64,000 bases of DNA from Vreelandella neptunia (GCF_034479615.1 NZ_CP140255.1:2232001-2296000), one strand, 5' to 3'. Positions 39,051 to 48,063 are shown, numbered from the stretch's first letter. Notes: generated by a model from the sequence alone, not told the origin. Numbers and translations: made by a program.

Positions 39051-40292
39051 CTAGAACCTGTCAGCGCGAAATGGTGCCATATCAATAGCCGTCGGCTGAC
39101 CTTCCATCATATCTGCCAGCAGATGACCGGTTGCTGGCCCAAGGGTAAACCCCTGATGGCCATGACCAAAGGCAAGCCATAGCCCGGGATGCCTGGGCGC
39201 AGGCCCAATCACGGGCTTCATATCCGGCAAACAGGGTCTTGCGCCTTTCCAAGGCGCTTCATCGCGGCGTTCACCAAGCGGGAACACCCCGCGCGCGACT
39301 TTCTCGGCGGCGCCTAATTGATTGACATCAGCGGGGGCATCCAGACGATCCAACTCCGCGCCGGTGGTCAAGCGGATCCCAGCGTTCATCGGCGCTAATA
39401 AATAGCCGACCTCTGCATCCATCACCCAGAAATTTAGCCTGGCCGGCGCTTGAGGCGCGTAATGCATGTGGTAGCCACGTTTTACAAAGGTAGGAAAGTG
39501 ATAGCCCAATTCTTTAAGCCAGCTTCCCGCCCAGGGCCCTAGCGCCACAACCACGTTATCTACTTCTAACGATTCGGCAGCGGTATTAACCTGCCAGCGG
39601 TCACCTATTTGTTGAACCGATTTGATATCCGCCTGCAAAATACGCCCACCATCATTGCTGAACGCTTGGGCATAAGCCGCGACCAACCCCCCGGGGTCAG
39701 CAACCGTCCAGGGGTCTAGCCAGTGAATCGCACCGATAATGGTGTCACTCAACGAAGGCTCTTTCTCCTCAAGTGCAGCCTTATCCAGTTGCTCAAACTG
39801 TACGCCATATAGGCGCCGCGCTTCTTCAGCCTCTTTTATCCGTGCGGCGAGTTTTTCAGGGGTGCGATAAAGCTCAAGCCACCCTTGTCGGCGCACCAAG
39901 TGCTCGGCGCCTGCGGCGTCAATCATCGGGCCGTGGGTTTTCAGCGAAAGCTGAATCAGTGAGGCGTATTCGGGCACAATTTTTTGGTAAGCCTTGGGCG
40001 CAGAGTTCATCCAGTAGCGCAATAGCGGGGAGGCAGCGTTGACCATACCCGCAGGACGGTAACGAATATCTACCCGACGGTTAGGTAAAACGCTAAGTAG
40101 CGTTTTAACGTCGCGGGGGAAAGGGTGAGGCCTAACCGCTTCACGCTGAATGATACCCGCATTGCCAAACGAGGTTTCGCGGCCAGGCTGAAGGCGATCT
40201 ACCAAGGTGACCTCATGCCCACGCTGGCGCAAATGCCAGGCAATGCTGACGCCGACCATGCCTGCTCCCAAAACTACCGTTTGACGCGCCAT
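39051..40292 (-). CDS. dadA: D-amino acid dehydrogenase-like FAD oxidoreductase
   Basis: This DAO-family flavoprotein of 413 residues would oxidise D-amino acids (typically D-alanine) to 2-oxo acids, passing electrons to the membrane quinone pool. The N-terminal FAD-binding motif is VVLGAGMVGVSIAWHL. The C-terminal block includes GLWLAFGHGHQGFTLGPATG. The ATG at 40292 is chosen for GGGAG upstream; eight codons of open frame before it are ignored. Substrate assignment is by family only. It is divergent from the Amt fusion gene. Confidence 0.82.
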   Translation of the reverse strand: MARQTVVLGAGMVGVSIAWHLRQRGHEVTLVDRLQPGRETSFGNAGIIQREAVRPHPFPRDVKTLLSVLPNRRVDIRYRPAGMVNAASPLLRYWMNSAPKAYQKIVPEYASLIQLSLKTHGPMIDAAGAEHLVRRQGWLELYRTPEKLAARIKEAEEARRLYGVQFEQLDKAALEEKEPSLSDTIIGAIHWLDPWTVADPGGLVAAYAQAFSNDGGRILQADIKSVQQIGDRWQVNTAAESLEVDNVVVALGPWAGSWLKELGYHFPTFVKRGYHMHYAPQAPARLNFWVMDAEVGYLLAPMNAGIRLTTGAELDRLDAPADVNQLGAAEKVARGVFPLGERRDEAPWKGARPCLPDMKPVIGPAPRHPGLWLAFGHGHQGFTLGPATGHLLADMMEGQPTAIDMAPFRADRF

Positions 40293-40605
40293 TATGATGC
40301 ACTCCCGTTTTAGCAATTATGAACCACAATTGAAGACCGATAACTAATTGAAAAATATCACCAATCCATACGTATTAACATAGTCGAAAACGCTGTTTTA
40401 ATTCTAAAAATCAGCAATTAATGCTGCCATTGGCGTTAAAAAGGATGACTTCACTATTAGCGGCATAACAATTGCTTAGTTCCTATTAGGAAACCTGAAT
40501 GGCAGTCGGTTAACACCAATGCAACGGCTTCCCACCCATCCGCGCAAAACCATCAAAGCACCAAAAAGAAGCGCACTTGCACCAAAAGTTGCTAAGGAAA
40601 ACACT
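40293..40605. promoter_or_regulatory. Divergent intergenic region between dadA and the Amt fusion gene
   Basis: This 313-nt stretch is AT-richer than its surroundings and has no gene. Its recognisable content is the sigma-54-type promoter at 40461-40477 and the ribosome site AAGGA at about 40595, before the Amt fusion start. I saw no clear NtrC dyad upstream of the promoter. Confidence 0.5.
40461..40477 (+). promoter_or_regulatory. Candidate sigma-54 (RpoN) promoter
   Basis: CGGCATAACAATTGCTT matches the -24/-12 consensus TGGCACG-N4-TTGCW. The invariant GG (40462-40463) and GC (40474-40475) are exactly 12 nt apart, and GGCA and TTGCTT are intact. Transcription would start near 40487, about 120 nt before the Amt fusion start. 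RpoN control would suit a nitrogen-responsive gene. Confidence 0.6.
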
Positions 40606-43600
40606 ATGCCTGCCACGCTAGATTTGCATAGCCCACTGCTTGACACACTCTGGGTGCTCTGGGCCGCAGCCCTGGTATTTGTGATGCAAGCAGGCTTTCT
40701 CTGCCTGGAAGCAGGCACTACGCGCACCAAGAACGCTATCAACGTCGCTATGAAAAACGTAGCGGACTTTGCCATTGCCGTCAGCGTTTTTTGGTTAGTC
40801 GGTTTTGGGCTCATGTTTGGCGACTCCTACCAAGGCTTAATCGGCACAGCACTGTTTGGTTGGCAGTTAGAAGCTTCCAGCCACTGGGTGATTACCGTTT
40901 TTATTTTCCAAGCAATGTTCTGCGCTACCGCCGCTACCATTGTGTCGGGGGCGGTGGCAGAACGCATGCCCTTTGCAGCCTATACCTGGACGGCCCTCTG
41001 GATAGCTCTGCTTATCTATCCGGTCTTTGGTCACTGGGCATGGGGCGGACTTTTGGGTGGCGCGGAAGGCTGGCTAGGGGCGCTTGGGTTTGTCGACTTT
41101 GCGGGATCCACTGTTGTGCATAGCGTGGGCGGCTGGGTCGCGCTGGCAGCGGTACTCTGTATCGGCCCACGCAGCGGCCGTTTCACCCATGGCAAACCAC
41201 CCACTGCTTTCCCTTCGGGCAACCTGCCTCTGGCCATGCTGGGCGCGCTGTTTATGATCTTAGGCTGGTTTGGTTTTAACGGCGGCAGCACCCTGGCCGT
41301 TACCGAGCAAATCCCCGGCATCATAGCCAATACGGTTTTGGGCGCCGTCGGCGGCATCCTTTCGGGCATGCTGATGGGGCTACGCACTCGGCGTTACGCC
41401 GACGTTATGTATGCGATTAATGGCGCCATTGCGGGCTTGGTCGCCGTCACCGCCAGCGCGCACGTGATCTCCTTATCGGCGGCATTTGGGCTGGGTGCGG
41501 TTAGCGGCGTACTGATGGTACTGACCAGCGAATGGCTGATAAGTAAACACATTGATGATGCAGTCAGCGCCATACCTTCGCACCTCGTGGCAGGCGTATG
41601 GGGTACGCTAGCACTCCCCTGGGTGGCTGACTTAACACTGCTTGATAGCGGCTTGTCTCGATCCGCTCAGTTTGGCGTTCAGTTGACCGGCGTTTTGGTG
41701 TGCGGCGTTTGGAGCTTTGGCAGCGCCTGGCTGCTATTCCGAACCACCCGACGCTTCCTGCCCATGCGCGTCTCACCTGAAGCAGAAAAGATGGGCCTCA
41801 ATCTCGCCGAGCATGGCGCCAAGAATGAGTTGAACCAACTACTTGAGCATATGCGCCAGCATGAACAGCAGGGTGATATGCGCCAGCGAATTGAGGCAGA
41901 CCCGTTCACCGAAGTGGGCGAAATAGCGGCGAGCTATAATCGCGTAACGGCTGCCCTTGAAAGCGCCGTTGGACATACCCGCGTGATGCTGCGCAATCTC
42001 CGTGATGGCGTGATTACCTGGCAGGCAGACGGCACTCTGACCAGCCTTAACCCTGGGGCGGAGCAACTCTTCGAGGTCGAGGCCAAACAGATTATTGGCC
42101 AACCTGTCTCGCAGCTATTGCCGACCCGCTCCCTCAGCCCCGGAGCACGCCATGAAATTAAGCGCCGCGGCGCAGATATGCAGGTGCGCTACCTGGAAAT
42201 ACAAGTTAGCGAAGGCGCCAGCGGATCCGCGTCAGAGCGCTCAGGCATGGTGCGCGACATTACCGAGCGCAAACAGCTGCAGGAGCAGTTAAACCGTGAA
42301 CGCGACCTTGCCCGCACTACCCTGGCATCGATCGGCGATGGCGTTATTACCTGTGACGCTAGTGGCAACGTAACGTTTATCAATGCGGAAGCTAAGCGCT
42401 TGACCGGATGGACACTCGAAGAGGCCATGGATAAACCCATTTACATGGTGTATCGATTACTCGAGGAAGCCAGTGGTCAACCGCTAAACAACCCAGCCCG
42501 GCAAGTGCTCACCCAACTAACGCCGGTGCACTCCACCGAGCACTGCCTACTGGTGAATCGTGATCACACGCATACCCCCATCCAACACAGCGCTTCACCA
42601 ATACGTTCGCGCAGCGGCATTACCCTAGGTGCAGTGGTTGTTTTTCAGGATGTTAGCCTCACTCGCCAACTGACCGAACAGCTGAGCTATCAGGTCAGTC
42701 ATGACAACCTAACCGACCTGCTCAACCGCCGCGCCTTCGAATCGGCACTGACCGCGATACTTAATCGCGACGATGGCCACCATGTGCTGTGCTACCTGGA
42801 TCTCGATCAATTCAAAATCGTCAATGACACCTGCGGCCATCTCGCTGGAGACGAGCTGCTACGACAGGTGGCGTTAAAACTGAAGAACCATGTGCGCAGC
42901 AGCGATATCGCCGCCCGCTTGGGAGGCGATGAATTCGCTTTGTTGCTACCCGACTGCGGTATAGAGCGAGCATTGACGATTGCGGAAGCGCTTCGCTGCG
43001 ATATTGAGCAGTATCGTTTTTCTTGGCAGGGCCATACCTTTGGCATCGGCGTTAGCATTGGTTTGGTTGAACTCAACGCCACTCAGCCCATGCAGTTGAG
43101 CCAGGCTCTCCACGCCTCTGATGCTGCGTGCTACGCCGCGAAAGAGGCAGGCCGCAATCGCATCCACTGCTATCAGCCTGACGATCATGCATTACTGGAA
43201 AAACACGGCGAACTCCAGTGGGTGCAACGCTTACAAAATGGCTTGGATAACGACACCTTCCGTCTTTTCGCCCAGCCCATTGCAGCCATTTGCGCCGCTG
43301 GCCCTGGCTACCGGGAAATTCTGCTGCGGCTTGAAGAGCATGGAGAGATCATCGCGCCTGGTAGCTTTCTACCCGCTGCCGAGCGTTATCACTTTATGGT
43401 GCGCATTGACCGTTGGGTGATTCGTAACACCCTAGCCTGGCTAGGGGATCAAAACCGCCACGCGACGCTGCCAGCTCACAGTTTATGGGGGATCAACCTT
43501 TCAGGCGCGTCGCTTTCCGATGCGGATTTTTGTCACGACCTTATTACTCAGGTAGCCATGGCAGGCCTGCCCCACGGCACGCTCTGTTTTGAAATTACCG

Positions 43601-43986
43601 AGAGCACCGCCATTGCCCAACTCTCAAGCGTGAGTGAACTAATTGTCACCCTTAAAGAGTACGGCTGCCGCTTTGCGCTGGATGACTTTGGCACCGGCCT
43701 CTCCTCTTTTAGTTATCTGAAGCAGTTGCCCGTCGATTACTTGAAAATTGACGGTAATTTTATCCGCAATGTGCATCAGGATCCGATTGACCGAGCGATG
43801 GTTGAGGCGATTCATGCCGTCGGCAAGGCGTTAGGAATTGAAACCATTGCTGAATTTGTGGAAACCCAGGCAACGCTGGATATTTTGCACCACATGGGCA
43901 TCAACTACGCACAGGGGTATTTGCTTGGCAGGCCTGAGCCGCTCACCCATATGGCGGGTAACCGCATTAAGGTGATGCCGCGTTAG
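40606..43986 (+). CDS. Amt ammonium channel fused to HAMP-like, PAS, PAS, GGDEF and EAL domains
   Basis: This 1126-residue membrane sensor would couple ammonium binding or transport to cyclic di-GMP turnover. Residues 1-390 are a full Amt domain with about 11 helices. It keeps Asp164, the twin histidines His172 (STVVHS) and His326 (IPSHLVAG), and AmtB-like phenylalanines at 101 and 105. The Amt tail (MRVSPEAEKMGLNLAEHG, 387-404) is kept. A HAMP-like linker (EVGEIAASYNRVTAALE) follows, then PAS domains (about 455-553 and 565-690). GGDEF is at 773-777 with an RSSD inhibitory site at 764-767. The EAL domain is about 870-1115, with EIL at 904-906 and LDDFGTGLSS, LKIDG and ETIAEFVE intact. Both output domains look catalytic. 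AAGGA precedes the chosen ATG. Confidence 0.93.
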   Translation: MPATLDLHSPLLDTLWVLWAAALVFVMQAGFLCLEAGTTRTKNAINVAMKNVADFAIAVSVFWLVGFGLMFGDSYQGLIGTALFGWQLEASSHWVITVFIFQAMFCATAATIVSGAVAERMPFAAYTWTALWIALLIYPVFGHWAWGGLLGGAEGWLGALGFVDFAGSTVVHSVGGWVALAAVLCIGPRSGRFTHGKPPTAFPSGNLPLAMLGALFMILGWFGFNGGSTLAVTEQIPGIIANTVLGAVGGILSGMLMGLRTRRYADVMYAINGAIAGLVAVTASAHVISLSAAFGLGAVSGVLMVLTSEWLISKHIDDAVSAIPSHLVAGVWGTLALPWVADLTLLDSGLSRSAQFGVQLTGVLVCGVWSFGSAWLLFRTTRRFLPMRVSPEAEKMGLNLAEHGAKNELNQLLEHMRQHEQQGDMRQRIEADPFTEVGEIAASYNRVTAALESAVGHTRVMLRNLRDGVITWQADGTLTSLNPGAEQLFEVEAKQIIGQPVSQLLPTRSLSPGARHEIKRRGADMQVRYLEIQVSEGASGSASERSGMVRDITERKQLQEQLNRERDLARTTLASIGDGVITCDASGNVTFINAEAKRLTGWTLEEAMDKPIYMVYRLLEEASGQPLNNPARQVLTQLTPVHSTEHCLLVNRDHTHTPIQHSASPIRSRSGITLGAVVVFQDVSLTRQLTEQLSYQVSHDNLTDLLNRRAFESALTAILNRDDGHHVLCYLDLDQFKIVNDTCGHLAGDELLRQVALKLKNHVRSSDIAARLGGDEFALLLPDCGIERALTIAEALRCDIEQYRFSWQGHTFGIGVSIGLVELNATQPMQLSQALHASDAACYAAKEAGRNRIHCYQPDDHALLEKHGELQWVQRLQNGLDNDTFRLFAQPIAAICAAGPGYREILLRLEEHGEIIAPGSFLPAAERYHFMVRIDRWVIRNTLAWLGDQNRHATLPAHSLWGINLSGASLSDADFCHDLITQVAMAGLPHGTLCFEITESTAIAQLSSVSELIVTLKEYGCRFALDDFGTGLSSFSYLKQLPVDYLKIDGNFIRNVHQDPIDRAMVEAIHAVGKALGIETIAEFVETQATLDILHHMGINYAQGYLLGRPEPLTHMAGNRIKVMPR

Positions 43987-44105
43987 CTACAACGAGAGGA
44001 TCCTAAAAGCCAGAAACACAGAAATCCCAGTTAAGGGCATAGTCTCTAAAAAAGGAATTAACTAAAAGAAATGGAAGATAGTAGAAGCAATATATACTGG
44101 GGTAA

Positions 44106-44181
44106 TGGGGTGGATGATGGGACTTGAACCCACGACCACCGGAGTCACAATCCGGGGCTCTACCACTGAGCTACACCCACC
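44106..44181 (-). tRNA. tRNA-His (GTG)
   Basis: The minus strand folds as a 76-nt tRNA including encoded CCA. An 8-bp acceptor stem includes the extra 5' G (G-1) opposite C73, diagnostic of tRNA-His. The anticodon loop TTGTGAC gives anticodon GTG, and the T arm contains GGTTCAAGTCC. It is the last gene of the leftward tRNA cluster and differs from the neighbouring copy at two positions (D loop and T loop). Confidence 0.95.
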
Positions 44182-44263
44182 ACAACCTGAGCTTTGTCGA
44201 AAACTGCCTGCTCTCGCCGCATTTTCGTACAAATCTAAAAACTGGAAACGCAAATATTGTCAC

Positions 44264-44339
44264 TGGGGTGGATGATGGGATTTGAACCCACGACCACCGG
44301 AGTCACAATCCGGGGCTCTACCCCTGAGCTACACCCACC
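44264..44339 (-). tRNA. tRNA-His (GTG), second copy
   Basis: This has the same structure as the other tRNA-His, with a G-1:C73 acceptor pair, anticodon GTG and encoded CCA, 76 nt. It has D-loop GGGGTAG and T-loop GGTTCAAATCC in place of GTGGTAG and GGTTCAAGTCC. The two copies arose by tandem duplication. Confidence 0.95.
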
Positions 44340-44414
44340 AAAGACAATCTTACGTAGAACAAATAGTATGCGCTTGAAGATATGATTCTGACAGGTTGTT
44401 ACCACTGAATTAGG

Positions 44415-44491
44415 TGGCACGCCCAGCAGGAATCGAACCCGCAACCTACGGCTTAGAAGGCCGTTGCTCTATCCGGTTGAGCTATGGGCGC
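44415..44491 (-). tRNA. tRNA-Arg (TCT)
   Basis: The 77-nt minus-strand tRNA has acceptor stem GCGCCCA/TGGGCGT, anticodon TCT within CCTTCTAAG, T arm GGGTTCGATTCC and encoded CCA. It reads AGA and AGG codons. Confidence 0.95.
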
Positions 44492-44583
44492 ACATATAGT
44501 ATTCATTACAAACGAATACCGATGAGCACTAGACCACAACTGCAGCTTGGAAAAGCAAACTACTACCTTTCATGCTAAGTGAT

Positions 44584-44660
44584 TGGTCGGGATGGAGGGA
44601 TTCGAACCCCCGACATCCTGCTCCCAAAGCAGGCGCGCTACCAGACTGCGCTACATCCCG
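44584..44660 (-). tRNA. tRNA-Pro (TGG)
   Basis: The 77-nt minus-strand tRNA has acceptor stem CGGGATG/CATCCCG, anticodon TGG in CTTTGGGAG, T arm GGGGTTCGAATCC and encoded CCA. It is the first gene of the Pro-Arg-His-His cluster, comparable to the proM-argX-hisR type cluster of enterobacteria (there with leuT). Confidence 0.95.
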
Positions 44661-44709
44661 ATTTTCATCACCTTAGACGCTACCGTGCTGCCCGTCTCAA
44701 GCGAGGCAT

Positions 44710-44737
44710 ATATTACTATTTTTAATTTTAAAGTCAA
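44710..44737 (-). promoter_or_regulatory. Candidate sigma-70 promoter of the tRNA cluster
   Basis: On the minus strand TTGACT (-35) and TAATAT (-10) are separated by 16 nt of AT-rich sequence, about 45 nt upstream of the tRNA-Pro 5' end. A GC-containing discriminator (GCCTCGC) follows, as expected for stringently controlled tRNA operons. Confidence 0.55.
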
Positions 44738-44869
44738 CCATTAAAGTGATTGTTAGTGAAGGCGCTTTGCCTGGATGCCCCAGCGTGCGAAAATTACAGT
44801 CTTTAAAGCGCTGCTGCATGAGCGCTTTAATGCCTAGGCCATTTTTAACATCCACAGGGATTCCATTAC

Positions 44870-45742
44870 ATGACCGCCCAACTAATCGATGGCAAAGCCA
44901 TCGCTGCTACAGTCCGCCAACAGGTTGCCGAAAAGATCGCTGCACGCCGTCAAGCAGGCGGGCGGGCACCGGGACTAGCCGTGGTTGTGGTCGGGGACGA
45001 TCCCGCCTCTCATGTGTATGTGAGTAATAAGCACCGCGCCTGCGAGCAAGCAGGCATTATCTCCTTTCAGCATGCTCTGCCCGCTACAACCTCACAGCAT
45101 GAGTTGGAAACCCTGGTTGACGAACTGAACAGCGACCCAGCCGTGGATGGCATCCTGGTTCAACTGCCGCTACCCAAGCATCTCGATGCTGGGCCAATTT
45201 TAGAGCGTATTCTTCCGGGCAAAGATATCGATGGTTTCCACCCCTACAACATTGGTCGCTTAGCCCAGCGTATGCCCGCCCTGCGCCCCTGCACGCCGAA
45301 AGGAATAATGACCCTACTGGCACAGAGTGATATTGAGCTACGCGGCTTAGACGCCACCGTGGTGGGCGCTTCTAACATCGTCGGCCGCCCGATGGCGCTA
45401 GAACTAATGCTAGCGGGTTGTACGACCACCGTTTGTCATCGCTTTACGCAGAACCTCAAAGAGCACGTAAGCCGCGCCGACATTTTAGTCGTGGCTGTCG
45501 GCAAACAGGGTGTTGTCAACGGCGAGTGGATTAAGCCCGGCGCTATCGTGATCGACGTGGGTATTAACCGCCAGAACGATGGCACGCTTAAAGGCGATCT
45601 TGATTTTGCAGCCGCCGCCGAACGCGCTAGCTTTATCACCCCCGTCCCCGGAGGCGTTGGGCCAATGACCGTTGCAACGCTGCTGGAAAATACCCTTGAA
45701 GCCGCTGAGCAGCACGATTTAGCTCTCTTAGAGCACGCCTAA
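44870..45742 (+). CDS. folD: Bifunctional methylenetetrahydrofolate dehydrogenase/cyclohydrolase FolD
   Basis: FolD interconverts 5,10-methylene-THF and 10-formyl-THF. Signatures seen are the catalytic-Lys region [38 protein letters not shown] and the C-terminal [18 protein letters not shown]. The 290-residue length is normal. It serves the same one-carbon pool as the glycine cleavage genes at the end of the window. It is followed by mtn on the same strand, 39 nt away. Confidence 0.97.
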   Translation: MTAQLIDGKAIAATVRQQVAEKIAARRQAGGRAPGLAVVVVGDDPASHVYVSNKHRACEQAGIISFQHALPATTSQHELETLVDELNSDPAVDGILVQLPLPKHLDAGPILERILPGKDIDGFHPYNIGRLAQRMPALRPCTPKGIMTLLAQSDIELRGLDATVVGASNIVGRPMALELMLAGCTTTVCHRFTQNLKEHVSRADILVVAVGKQGVVNGEWIKPGAIVIDVGINRQNDGTLKGDLDFAAAAERASFITPVPGGVGPMTVATLLENTLEAAEQHDLALLEHA

Positions 45743-45781
45743 ATTAAACAACATTACCCTTTTATGCAGGAGCATGGCGCA

Positions 45782-46489
45782 GTGAAGCGTATTGGTATTA
45801 TTGGCGCAATGGCGCAGGAAGTAAGCACGTTGGTGGGCCAGCTGGATAACCCCCAGCGATATGAGCACGCTGGTTTTGTATTTCATACCGGCACGCGTTA
45901 CGGCCTTGAGATCATCGTACTGCAGTCGGGGATTGGCAAAGTCAACGCCGCGGTAGGCACCGCTATTTTATTAGAGCGCCATCAGCCCGACGCCATAATC
46001 AACACCGGATCCGCCGGTGGCTTTGCCGCAGATTTAGCCATTGGCGATGTGATTATTTCAGACGAAGTACGTCATCATGACGTTGACGCCGTAGTATTTG
46101 GCTACGAGATAGGCCAAGTACCAGGCATGCCCGCTGCTTATTTAGCGGACACATCACTGCGAGAGGTGGCGCGTAACGCCATCGCCTCGTTAGGTGAGGT
46201 CCAGGTGCGTGAAGGTTTGATCGCCACAGGTGACGCCTTTATGGCTGACCCTGCCCGGGTAGACGCTACCCGCGCCCAGTTCCCCAGCATGCTTGCAGTA
46301 GAGATGGAAGGCGCCGCCATTGCTCAAACGTGCCACCTATACCAATGCCCTTTTGTGGTGATCCGAGCGCTCTCTGATATTCCCGGCAGCGGCGACAACC
46401 ACCTCTCCTTCGATGAGTTTCTGGAAGTGGCAGCCGACCACTCATCGCGCATGGTTGATCAAATGCTTAAGCAACTTGGCAACGCCTAG
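45782..46489 (+). CDS. mtnN: 5'-methylthioadenosine/S-adenosylhomocysteine nucleosidase
   Basis: This enzyme hydrolyses MTA and SAH in methyl recycling. Key blocks are IGIIGAMAQEV at the N-terminus, the TGSAGGFA loop, AVEMEGAAIAQTCH (ribose-binding Met and Glu), and RALSDIPGSGD with the catalytic Asp. I choose the GTG at 45782 because AGGAG lies 9 nt upstream, giving 235 residues; an ATG six codons earlier has no ribosome site. Its TAG stop (46487-46489) lies inside the CTAG target duplication of an insertion sequence that begins at the next base. Confidence 0.95.
   Translation: MKRIGIIGAMAQEVSTLVGQLDNPQRYEHAGFVFHTGTRYGLEIIVLQSGIGKVNAAVGTAILLERHQPDAIINTGSAGGFAADLAIGDVIISDEVRHHDVDAVVFGYEIGQVPGMPAAYLADTSLREVARNAIASLGEVQVREGLIATGDAFMADPARVDATRAQFPSMLAVEMEGAAIAQTCHLYQCPFVVIRALSDIPGSGDNHLSFDEFLEVAADHSSRMVDQMLKQLGNA
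46486..46489. repeat. IS target-site duplication, left copy (CTAG)
   Basis: CTAG immediately before the IS left end matches CTAG at 48064-48067. The last three bases are the mtn stop codon, so insertion kept the reading frame end intact. Confidence 0.85.
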
Positions 46490-46503
46490 CCCGGATGTTG
46501 CAT
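46490..46503 (+). repeat. IS left terminal inverted repeat
   Basis: CCCGGATGTTGCAT pairs with the right end of the element with two mismatches (C/T and G/A). Confidence 0.8.
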
Positions 46504-46656
46504 CGGGTTGGTCAGCAGCACCCAAATGCCAGGTTTGGTGGCGATGATGCCGCCCAGAGCTGGAAGTTGGCTATATATTGATCAATTTCCTGAGCTCAAG
46601 GCGCATTTCCCCCTACCCCCATGTGTTTTCTGTGCCGGGGACAGCACGCCGCGGCG

Positions 46657-47976
46657 CTATCCCGGCACCAGCTTGCTGGCCAGCTTCAGGAAGAGGTCCT
46701 GCTCCGGGTACTGGCTGCTCAACATCAGCCGAATCGTGCGCGTGTTGCGGGTGATGACAGCGCCGATCTTCAGCAGCTTCAGGCGGAGGGTGTTGACCTG
46801 GGCCTGGGCGAAGGCGGTGCGCTTGAGGTAGACCCGGCGCAGCCGCTCCAGCAGCAGGTAGGCCAACCCCGACAGCAGCAGTCGGTACTGGTTGGGCCAC
46901 CATTCGTGGCAGCTGGTGCGGTCGGAGAACAGGAACTGCTGCTCCTTGATACGGTTCTCCATCTCGCCCCGAGCACAGTAGCGGTGGTCATAGAGCCACT
47001 CGGCGCTGCAGCCGCGCAGGCTGGTGACCACATAGCGGGTGTTGAAGCCACGCCGGCTGGTCTCGGACTTGACGATGACCTTTCGTCGACGCTCCTTCCA
47101 GCTCTTGGCAGCGTACTCGATGAAGCCGAAGACACGCTCCTTCTCCCAGGTCTTCTCGAAGCGGATGGCCGACGCGTAGTCGATGTTCAGAGCCAGCTTG
47201 GCCAAGCGCTTGTTGCCGGCGAGGCCGATGATGTAATCGACGCCGTGGCGGTCACACCAGTTGAGGATCAGTGGACGGCAGAAGCCGCTGTCGCCTCGGA
47301 AGACGATCTTCACCTCAGGCCACGCCTGGCGCAGCCGCCGGACCAACAGGGCGAGGATGGCACCGGCGTGGTGAGCGGCATCCAGCGAGGCCGGACGCAG
47401 ATAGCTGACCAGCAGCTGGTCGCCACAGAATACGAACAGCGGCAGGAAGATGTAGTGGTTGTAGTAGCCGTTGAAGTGCCGCCCGAGCTGCTGGCCATGC
47501 ACCCGATCGTCGGTGGCATCGAAGTCGAGGTAGAGCGGTTTCTTGGGTGGCCGCCGGAACGAGCGGATGAACTGCTCGATCATCTCTTCGTGGATGGTGA
47601 TCGCCCAGTCCCGGTCGGCTTGCTGCTCGAAGCGGCACAAGGTGGACTGACTGGCCAGCACGCCATCGGTATCGACGGCGGTCTGCAGGGCGATATCGTG
47701 ACGCAGGGCCTGGTGGTCATTGAGATCCTCATAGCCCAGCGCCAGGCCGAACACGCGCTGCCGGACCAGGGTTTCGGTGCGATGCAGGCAGCGCTGAGCG
47801 TCGCGCTCGTCGCTGAGCCGGCGAGCGACGGCGCGGGTCAGGCCCATCTCGCGATCGAGCTGCCGCAGCAGCAGGATACCGCCGTCGGAAGTGAGATCAC
47901 CGCCATCGAAACGGGCGATGACCTGACGGCCTTTGCAGCGTGGAAAGGAAGCGGACGGCGTGGTACATTTTGTCAT
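46657..47976 (-). CDS. IS1380-family DDE transposase
   Basis: The 439-residue transposase has the family N-terminal block FDGGDLTSDGGILLLRQLD. The DDE residues lie in LYLDFDATDDRVHG, IVFRGDSGFCRP and the MENRIKEQQF helix. The ORF is uninterrupted and both ends of the element are present, so it may be active. A long antisense reading frame covers the same bases and is a compositional artefact. Confidence 0.92.
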   Translation of the reverse strand: MTKCTTPSASFPRCKGRQVIARFDGGDLTSDGGILLLRQLDREMGLTRAVARRLSDERDAQRCLHRTETLVRQRVFGLALGYEDLNDHQALRHDIALQTAVDTDGVLASQSTLCRFEQQADRDWAITIHEEMIEQFIRSFRRPPKKPLYLDFDATDDRVHGQQLGRHFNGYYNHYIFLPLFVFCGDQLLVSYLRPASLDAAHHAGAILALLVRRLRQAWPEVKIVFRGDSGFCRPLILNWCDRHGVDYIIGLAGNKRLAKLALNIDYASAIRFEKTWEKERVFGFIEYAAKSWKERRRKVIVKSETSRRGFNTRYVVTSLRGCSAEWLYDHRYCARGEMENRIKEQQFLFSDRTSCHEWWPNQYRLLLSGLAYLLLERLRRVYLKRTAFAQAQVNTLRLKLLKIGAVITRNTRTIRLMLSSQYPEQDLFLKLASKLVPG

Positions 47977-48049
47977 GGCGGCTGAGGCGGTTGGTTCTTG
48001 TGTAGGAGCTTGAATTATAACCGATTTTCAGCCGCCTTTTTCATGTCTT

Positions 48050-48063
48050 ATGCAATATCCAGG
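48050..48063 (-). repeat. IS right terminal inverted repeat
   Basis: Read inward on the minus strand it is CCTGGATATTGCAT, matching 12 of 14 bases of the left repeat. Confidence 0.8.

Larger units (their letters stand above)
46490..48063. mobile_element. Complete IS1380-family insertion sequence
   Basis: This 1574-bp element is bounded by imperfect inverted repeats: CCCGGATGTTGCAT at the left (46490-46503) and CCTGGATATTGCAT read inward from the right (48050-48063), 12 of 14 identical. It is flanked by 4-bp CTAG duplications, the duplication size usual for IS1380 elements. It carries one intact transposase on the minus strand and about 170 nt of noncoding sequence at the left end. The interior appears more GC-rich than its neighbours. 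It separates mtn from its downstream hairpin. Confidence 0.88.

Noticed and set aside
46490..46656. Possible extra small gene between mtn and the transposase
   Set aside because: The stretch is the noncoding left end of the IS, defined by the inverted repeat and the target duplication.
46621..47985. A 454-codon open frame on the plus strand antisense to the IS transposase
   Set aside because: It mirrors the transposase gene in GC-rich codon phase, has a low-complexity Val/Glu/Gly/Asp composition and no recognisable domain. The transposase on the other strand has clear DDE motifs.
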